10,716 bases of DNA from Bifidobacteriaceae bacterium (GTDB taxonomy: Bacteria; Actinomycetota; Actinomycetes; Actinomycetales; WQXJ01). The notes under the pieces are model-generated. The model worked only from the letters and a program-made list of their open reading frames with translations. It was not told the DNA's origin and did not search any database. The number at the start of each line of letters is the position of its first letter. Within the stretch, counting starts at the first letter, position 1. Positions 6,345 to 10,716 of this stretch are shown piece after piece. The stretch is from positions 1-10,716 of the forward strand of contig JAITKC010000100.1 of the NCBI GenBank assembly GCA_031278665.1, given 5' to 3'. Both the position numbers and the translations under genes were made by a program.

Positions 6345-8521
6345 CGGCCCTCGCCGCCAGCCTCGGCCGCCTGGGCGAACTCGATCACCGCGTAAAGACT
6401 GAACTCCGGCGCCGACACCGTGACGTGCCCGCCGTCGCGGTCGAAGGCCAGCGGCATCGGCGCCTGGCCGGGAAGCCAAGCGGTCGCGCGCGCCACCGGA
6501 TGCGGCAGGCGAACCGAAAGGCGCACGCCCCGGCGCCGCCTGGCGGCGTCGCGCCGCTCGTCGTAGCCGTAATTGACCAGGTGGACCGAACTGGCCGGCG
6601 CCCCTTGGACGTCGACGGCGAACACCCCGGCGTAAAGGTCGCCCGATGCCGCGCCGGCCGTCTCGCCGTCGCCGGCCCCGTCCGCGCCCCAGTCGATCCG
6701 CAGTTGCCGGTCCGCGACGGCCGACGCCACCGCCTCGGCCGGGGCCCAGGCGGAAGCGGGGCCCTCGACCACGGCGGCGCGCGCGGCATCGTCCAAATTG
6801 TCGCCGTAACCGCCGACCACCACGACGACGCCGCCGCCGCGCGCGTAAGCCGCCAGCGCCGCCGCCTGGTCCGGGCTGACCGTCCGGCAGTCTGGCAAGA
6901 CGACCTGGCGGTAGCGGCTGAGGCGCTCGGCCGTGATGTCGTTGGGGCGGTGGCGCTCGTCCGGCAGGGGCAGGACGTCGAAGGGGATGTGGTTCTCGGC
7001 CAGTTCTTTGATCACCCGCCAATAGACGATGCGCTGGTCGTCGGGGACGGCGCTGTAGTCGACCGCCGAACCGGCCCCGGCCCATCGCGGCCCGGTGACC
7101 TCGGCCGACCAGGCGTCCGCCAGCGGGTAGACCACCGCCACCTCGGCCCGCGATGTCGTCGAACGCAGATGGTCGACCGCGGCCAGGGCCGCGCCGACCT
7201 CGTCCAACAGGGCTTTGGGCGCCCAGAAGGCGTTCTCGATCTCAGTTCCCATCCACGATCCGAACGGGAAGGTCATCGACGCCCCGGTGGCGGCGCCCTC
7301 GTAGAAACTGACGCGCAGCCGGTCGTGGCACTTTCCCTGGCCGACCGCCGCGACCAGTTCGGGGATGATTCCGCCGTAAGGATTCTGGGCGACCAGCACC
7401 TCGCGCCCGCGGGCCAGGCCGACGACGTGGCGGAACCACCAGGGCTGGCGGTAGGCGGTGGCGTGCATTTCGGAGATGACCAGGTCGACGGCCTCGACAA
7501 TGCCGTCGTATTCCGGGTTGCCGTTGTAGAAGTTGCCGCTGACCTTGACTTCGCGGCCGCGTTCGGCGGCGTAGCGCTTGATATAGGCGGCCAGGTCGCG
7601 GAACGAGCGATGCATGGCCGCCAAGTGGAAATCGGCGTATTGCCGGGCCAGCGGCAGATCGCGGACCGGCGTGGGCGCGGTGAAACCGCGCCGGCGCAAC
7701 CAGTCGCCGTAATCGAAAGTTTCGAGGTCGACCTGGGCGAGTTCGTCCGGGAAGTCGGCCGGGTCCAGGCCCTGGAGGTGGCGGCGGAATCCGGCCGTGC
7801 AGTCTTTGCAGAAACAGCCGCCGTAGTACAGGGCGTTGATCGGTATCTCGGATTCGTCTAATTGGACGCCGCTGACGCCGGCGTCGATCTGGATTCGGAC
7901 GATCGCCTTGAGGTACTCCTGCCAGACCGGCGAGTTGCGGTCCATCAGGTGGGCCGTCTGTTCCCGGTCGGAGAGTTCGACCCAGTTGGCGTGTAGCGGC
8001 CGGCCGTCCAATCCGCGGCTGGCGGCGTCCTCCCAGATGTCGACGACCGGCTGGCCGAGCGAGTTGACGATCCCGTCCGGGAAGTAGTGGCGCCAAGGTT
8101 TCCAATCGGATGGACCGGTGTCGGCGTTGAACTCGCTCAGGCCGACCCTGCCCGGCCGCCCGGCTCCGCGCAGTTCGTTAATCGAGGCGAGCGTGCCGTC
8201 GTCGTTGTATTCGGCGGCGAACTCCCAGCCCTGGGCTTCGAAGACGACTCCGAAGACCTCGATTCCTCTGGCCCGGCAGTGGGCGATGAACTCGGCGTCG
8301 TTGACGTGCCCGTGGATGCGGAAGCGGGCCGGGATTGGCTGATAGGCCTCCTGTTCGAGGTATGGCAACGAGATCGAGCCGCCGCCGAGCGCCGACCAGA
8401 CCAGGGTGGTGGCGGCCATGTCCGTCAGCTCCTCGATCATCCGCAGCCGTCGGCTGGGCAGCGATGGGTGATAGTTGTGCTGGTTGGCGAACCAGGCATC
8501 GAAGTAGACGCCGCGCCTCAT
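6341..8521 (-). CDS. Glycoside-hydrolase-like protein with N-terminal barrel and GH42-middle-like domain
   Basis: This is a large cytoplasmic protein, 726 residues, with no signal peptide. ATG 8521 is preceded by AAGGAGAA at 6 bases; a GTG directly before it (8524) is an alternative. Residues ~1-420 look like a (beta/alpha)8 glycosidase barrel: MRRGVYFDAWFANQHNYHP, TTLVWSALGGGSISLPYLEQE, EFIAHCRARGIEVFGVVFEAQGWEF, then GVSGVQLDESEIPINALYYGG with acidic residues Asp222, Glu223 and Glu225. These are followed at once by a cysteine cluster CFCKDC (236, 238, 241) and an F-R-R-H helix, an arrangement seen in hypothetical glycosyl-hydrolase groups such as GHL6. LVISEMHA (Glu351) is a further candidate catalytic strand. 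Residues ~460-575 (AEVAVVYPLADAW... YRQVVLPDCRTVSPDQAAALAAYARGGGVVVVVGG) resemble the glutamine-amidotransferase-like trimerisation domain of GH42 beta-galactosidases. The C-terminus is beta-rich. The exact family and substrate are not recognised. It is upstream of and codirectional with the transporter. Confidence 0.8.
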   Translation of the reverse strand: MRRGVYFDAWFANQHNYHPSLPSRRLRMIEELTDMAATTLVWSALGGGSISLPYLEQEAYQPIPARFRIHGHVNDAEFIAHCRARGIEVFGVVFEAQGWEFAAEYNDDGTLASINELRGAGRPGRVGLSEFNADTGPSDWKPWRHYFPDGIVNSLGQPVVDIWEDAASRGLDGRPLHANWVELSDREQTAHLMDRNSPVWQEYLKAIVRIQIDAGVSGVQLDESEIPINALYYGGCFCKDCTAGFRRHLQGLDPADFPDELAQVDLETFDYGDWLRRRGFTAPTPVRDLPLARQYADFHLAAMHRSFRDLAAYIKRYAAERGREVKVSGNFYNGNPEYDGIVEAVDLVISEMHATAYRQPWWFRHVVGLARGREVLVAQNPYGGIIPELVAAVGQGKCHDRLRVSFYEGAATGASMTFPFGSWMGTEIENAFWAPKALLDEVGAALAAVDHLRSTTSRAEVAVVYPLADAWSAEVTGPRWAGAGSAVDYSAVPDDQRIVYWRVIKELAENHIPFDVLPLPDERHRPNDITAERLSRYRQVVLPDCRTVSPDQAAALAAYARGGGVVVVVGGYGDNLDDAARAAVVEGPASAWAPAEAVASAVADRQLRIDWGADGAGDGETAGAASGDLYAGVFAVDVQGAPASSVHLVNYGYDERRDAARRRRGVRLSVRLPHPVARATAWLPGQAPMPLAFDRDGGHVTVSAPEFSLYAVIEFAQAAEAGGEGR

Positions 8522-8526
8522 CACCG

Positions 8527-8534
8527 TTCTCCTT
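8527..8534 (-). promoter_or_regulatory. Ribosome binding site of the large hydrolase-like gene
   Basis: AAGGAGAA on the - strand ends 5 bases before ATG 8521. It decides the start against the much earlier in-frame codon at 8647, whose extra 42 residues are low-complexity and basic. Confidence 0.75.
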
Positions 8535-8742
8535 GTCGTTCGCTTAGTCGCCGCCCCGGCCGGCCAAACCCTTCGGGCGGGCGTCCAACTGCGCGGTTGG
8601 CCGCGCCCGGCCCCGATGGGGTTGGTCAGGACCGCCCGCGCCGTCAATCCGCCCGTCGAACCCCGGCCCGCTCCCGGTCATCTAGATGGTCGGTCAACTG
8701 CGTCGTTGCCCGTGAGCAGGTCTATTGTGTCCAGCCGGCGCC

Positions 8743-8780
8743 TTGTTAACGATTACATTTCTTGGCCGTTAAGCTATCCT
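8743..8780 (+). promoter_or_regulatory. Candidate promoter and LacI-type operator for the GH35 gene
   Basis: This is the most AT-rich patch of the intergenic region. TGTTAACGATTACA (8744-8757) is a near-palindrome centred on CG (5 of 7 positions pair), the layout of LacI-family operators that commonly control sugar genes. TTAACG (8746-8751) also recurs inverted as CGTTAA (8767-8772), with centres 21 bases apart, about two helical turns. ATTACA (8752-8757) and TATCCT (8775-8780), 17 bases apart, each match 4 of 6 consensus positions of -35 and -10 boxes. An operator overlapping the -35 box would repress. All of this is by eye. Confidence 0.4.
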
Positions 8781-8828
8781 CGGTTCGAGTCGATGTCAAC
8801 CGTGCGGGCGATGCGGAAAGGCGGCGCG

Positions 8829-10716
8829 ATGCGTGGCGAGGCGGTCGGTCCGGGCGGGCCCGGGCGGCGATCGGTGGCGCTGCGCGGCCACCGGCTGTGG
8901 GTCGACGGCCGCGCCGCGCCGCTGCTTGGCGGGCAGGTCGACTACTGGCTGCATCCGCCGCCGATGTGGGCGCGGATCCTCGACTCGGCGCGGGCTTGCG
9001 GACTGGCGATGATCTCTTGTTATGTGCCGTGGAATTACCACCTGCTGGCCGACGGCTCGTTCGACTTCTCCGGACGCACCGACGCGACCCGGTCCTTGGA
9101 GCGGTTCCTCGATTTGGCGGCGGAAAAAGACCTCTGGGTTTTCCTGCGGCCGGGGCCCTGGATCTACGACTTCTACATGGACGGGGGAGTGCCGCTCGAG
9201 GCCTCGGCCCATCACCGCTTGGACCCGCGATTTCTTCGCGCGGCGCGGCGCTATCTGCGCGCTTTGGCCCCGGCGGTGGTTCCCCGTCTGGCCACCAACG
9301 GCGGCCCGATCGTCCTGTGCCAGATCGACAACGAGATCGAGCCGCTGGCCACACAGCGCGGCGACAGCGGCGGCACGCGCCTGGCCGGCGACCCGGTCGG
9401 CGACAGCTACGCCGCCCAAATAATCGACGGGCCGCTTGAGGACCCGGCCAGCTTCCGGTCCCACTTGGCGCGCGCCCACCGGTCGGCGCGTTCGTTTGCC
9501 GCCTCGCGCGGCTTGCCCCCGGCCGACGACTGGCGCCAGTTGCGTCTGGGCGAGGCGATTGAGGCGCCAAGTCCGGCGCTGCGGCGGGATCTGGCGGCCT
9601 ACTACCGGTGGTATTGCGCCGCCTATGCCGAGGCGGTGGCCCAGATGTTGGACGATGTCGGGGTGGACGTGCCGCTGGCCCTGAACCTGTTCGCCAACGC
9701 CCAGCCGCAATCGGCCGTCGATTTCGCCGCCGTCGCGCCGTTGGTCGGCGGCGACTACTGGGGGCGCAACCCCCTGCCCTGGGATTCGGTCCTGCAAGTC
9801 TCGCGCAGCGCCCGCCACCTCGCGGCGGCGACCGGCACGCCTTGGGCGGCCGAGTACCCGTCGGCCTCGATCGCGCAGTTTGTGATCGAGGGCGTCGAGG
9901 ACGTGGCGACGCCGGACAACGCCTTCTACTGGGGGCTGCTGGGAATGATCGTGGGACTCAAGGGCTGGAATTGGTACGCGATCGCCGAGCGGAGTTCGCT
10001 CTACTTCGCGCCGATCAACAACTACGGCGGGCGTGTGCCCGAGTATTTCGAGGCCTTCGCCGCCGTCCACCGCGAGTTCGCGGACCTGGATTGGCCGAGT
10101 TTCGAGCCCCTGCGCGACGCCGCGATCTGGTTCGACCAGACGGCGGTCAGCGATCAGATGGAGTTTCGGCTTGGCCGCGACGTTCCCTTTCACGCCATCA
10201 GCGAGTTGGGCCAAGGCCCCTGGATGGCGGCGTTCGACCGCCTCCATCGGCTTGACTTAGACCTCGCCGTCTACGACCCGGCGGCGGCCCACAACGCGGC
10301 GACCGCCGGACGGGCGGTGGTGGTGGCGCCTCAGCCGCTGATGTCCCGTCAGGACCAGGCCCATCTGCTGGGCCTGGCCGAACAAGGCGCGAACCTGTTG
10401 TTTCTGGGCGAACCGCCGCGGGCCGACTGGGCGGGCGAGCCGACGGACGTGTTCGCCGGCATCTCACTGGCCGCCCCCGGCCAGACCGGCCGGGTCGGGG
10501 CCGGCCGGGCGGCGCGGCTGGGCCGCGACGCGACCGACGCGGAGTTGATCGAGGCGCTGGCGGCGCTGGGATCGCCGCGGACGGTGGCCGCCGGCCAGCC
10601 GGGGGTGCTCACCTCGGCCTGGCGCCGGGGCGAGGAACGCCTGATCATCGCCCTGAACACGAACGCCGTCCGGGCGCCAGGGCCGGTCCGGATCGATCCG
10701 GCGGCGCTCGGCCTCC
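8829..10716 (+). CDS. GH35-type beta-galactosidase (3' end outside window)
   Basis: This is a retaining exo-glycosidase, probably releasing terminal beta-galactose from imported oligosaccharides; it has no signal peptide. About 629 residues are visible and the frame stays open to the window end. ATG 8829 has AAAGG 7 bases upstream. In-frame ATGs at 8811 and 8793 lack a site, but the latter could be leaderless. The GH35 barrel is clear: APLLGGQVDYWLHPPPMW (30-47), ISCYVPWNYH (62-71), DGSFDFSGRTDATRSLERFLDLAAEKDLWVFLRPGPW (75-111), then GGPIVLCQIDNE (158-169) with acid/base Glu169. The nucleophile is probably Glu342 in GTPWAAEYPS. The PROSITE GH35 signature has Q-x-E-N-E-[FY]; here it is Q-I-D-N-E-I. 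RPGPWIYDFYMDGGVP also departs from the usual RPGPYICAEWxxGGxP. A later part (AGRAVVVAPQPLMSRQDQAHLLGLAEQGANLLFLGEPPR, ~495-533) resembles an amidotransferase-like domain found in related glycosidases. Divergent from the - strand hydrolase. Confidence 0.88.
   Translation, partial: MRGEAVGPGGPGRRSVALRGHRLWVDGRAAPLLGGQVDYWLHPPPMWARILDSARACGLAMISCYVPWNYHLLADGSFDFSGRTDATRSLERFLDLAAEKDLWVFLRPGPWIYDFYMDGGVPLEASAHHRLDPRFLRAARRYLRALAPAVVPRLATNGGPIVLCQIDNEIEPLATQRGDSGGTRLAGDPVGDSYAAQIIDGPLEDPASFRSHLARAHRSARSFAASRGLPPADDWRQLRLGEAIEAPSPALRRDLAAYYRWYCAAYAEAVAQMLDDVGVDVPLALNLFANAQPQSAVDFAAVAPLVGGDYWGRNPLPWDSVLQVSRSARHLAAATGTPWAAEYPSASIAQFVIEGVEDVATPDNAFYWGLLGMIVGLKGWNWYAIAERSSLYFAPINNYGGRVPEYFEAFAAVHREFADLDWPSFEPLRDAAIWFDQTAVSDQMEFRLGRDVPFHAISELGQGPWMAAFDRLHRLDLDLAVYDPAAAHNAATAGRAVVVAPQPLMSRQDQAHLLGLAEQGANLLFLGEPPRADWAGEPTDVFAGISLAAPGQTGRVGAGRAARLGRDATDAELIEALAALGSPRTVAAGQPGVLTSAWRRGEERLIIALNTNAVRAPGPVRIDPAALGL

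Larger units (their letters stand above)
8522..8828. other. Divergent intergenic region between the two hydrolase genes
   Basis: These 307 bases hold no convincing gene. Next to the - strand gene lies its ribosome site (8534-8527). At 8579-8608 an interrupted hairpin (GGGCG/CGCCC outer, CCAAC/GTTGG inner) would fall in the leader of the - strand transcript. A 10-base palindrome CATCTAGATG sits at 8679-8688, with TTGACC (- strand) just beyond it as a possible -35 box, though no -10 box fits. The AT-rich patch at 8743-8780 is described separately. An open frame starting at ATG 8762 is a shadow of the GH35 gene. Confidence 0.5.

Noticed and set aside
6122..7861. 579-residue open frame on the + strand
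   Set aside because: It is antisense to the large hydrolase-like gene; composition is rich in Arg, Gly and Asp with no domain, and no ribosome site was seen.
8579..8608. Riboswitch in the leader of the large hydrolase gene
   Set aside because: There is an interrupted hairpin, but no conserved aptamer features that I recognise. It is kept only as a structural note.
8796..10247. 483-residue open frame on the - strand
   Set aside because: It is antisense to the GH35 gene, whose catalytic motifs are clear.
1..10716. CRISPR arrays, tRNA or rRNA genes, insertion sequences, phage genes
   Set aside because: No regularly spaced repeats, tRNA-like folds, transposase or integrase motifs, or flanking direct repeats were seen in the window.

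Overview
The window looks like chromosomal DNA of a high-GC Gram-positive bacterium (Actinomycetota). Third codon positions are strongly G/C, long antisense reading frames shadow every gene, and the sugar transporter has a lipoprotein binding protein and two permeases but no ATPase of its own. In actinobacteria such transporters usually borrow a shared MsiK-type ATPase. No rRNA, tRNA, CRISPR array, insertion sequence or transposase was seen. I could not place the genus.

The content is one carbohydrate-utilisation locus in three transcription units. (1) On the + strand, 1-2874: the 3' end of a Gfo/Idh/MocA NAD(P)-dependent oxidoreductase, an aldo/keto reductase overlapping it by ATGA, and a GH50/agarase-like (beta/alpha)8-barrel protein starting about 4 bases after the reductase. 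(2) On the - strand, read from 8521 down to 2885: a large, poorly classified glycoside-hydrolase-like protein, a possible 27-residue coupled peptide, a 248-base gap with a candidate promoter, then a CUT1 sugar ABC transporter ordered lipoprotein, MalF-like permease, MalG-like permease. It converges on unit 1 with only 10 bases between stop codons, and a GC hairpin sits across that junction. (3) On the + strand from about 8829 to the window edge: a GH35-type beta-galactosidase, divergent from the unit 2 hydrolase. The two are separated by a 307-base region holding an AT-rich, operator-like patch.

A likely reading is that the lipoprotein captures an oligosaccharide, probably galactose-containing because of the GH35 enzyme, and the two permeases import it. 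The three hydrolase-like proteins show no signal peptide and would act in the cytoplasm, and the two oxidoreductases would process a released sugar or glycoside. The substrate is inferred, not shown. No regulator is encoded here.

The most interesting points are: the GH50-like protein, whose two expected catalytic glutamates appear to be Cys-Pro and Asp; the large barrel protein with a C-x-C-x-x-C cluster next to its likely active site; and a very strong two-tier hairpin inside the first codons of the MalF-like gene, just after the binding-protein gene.
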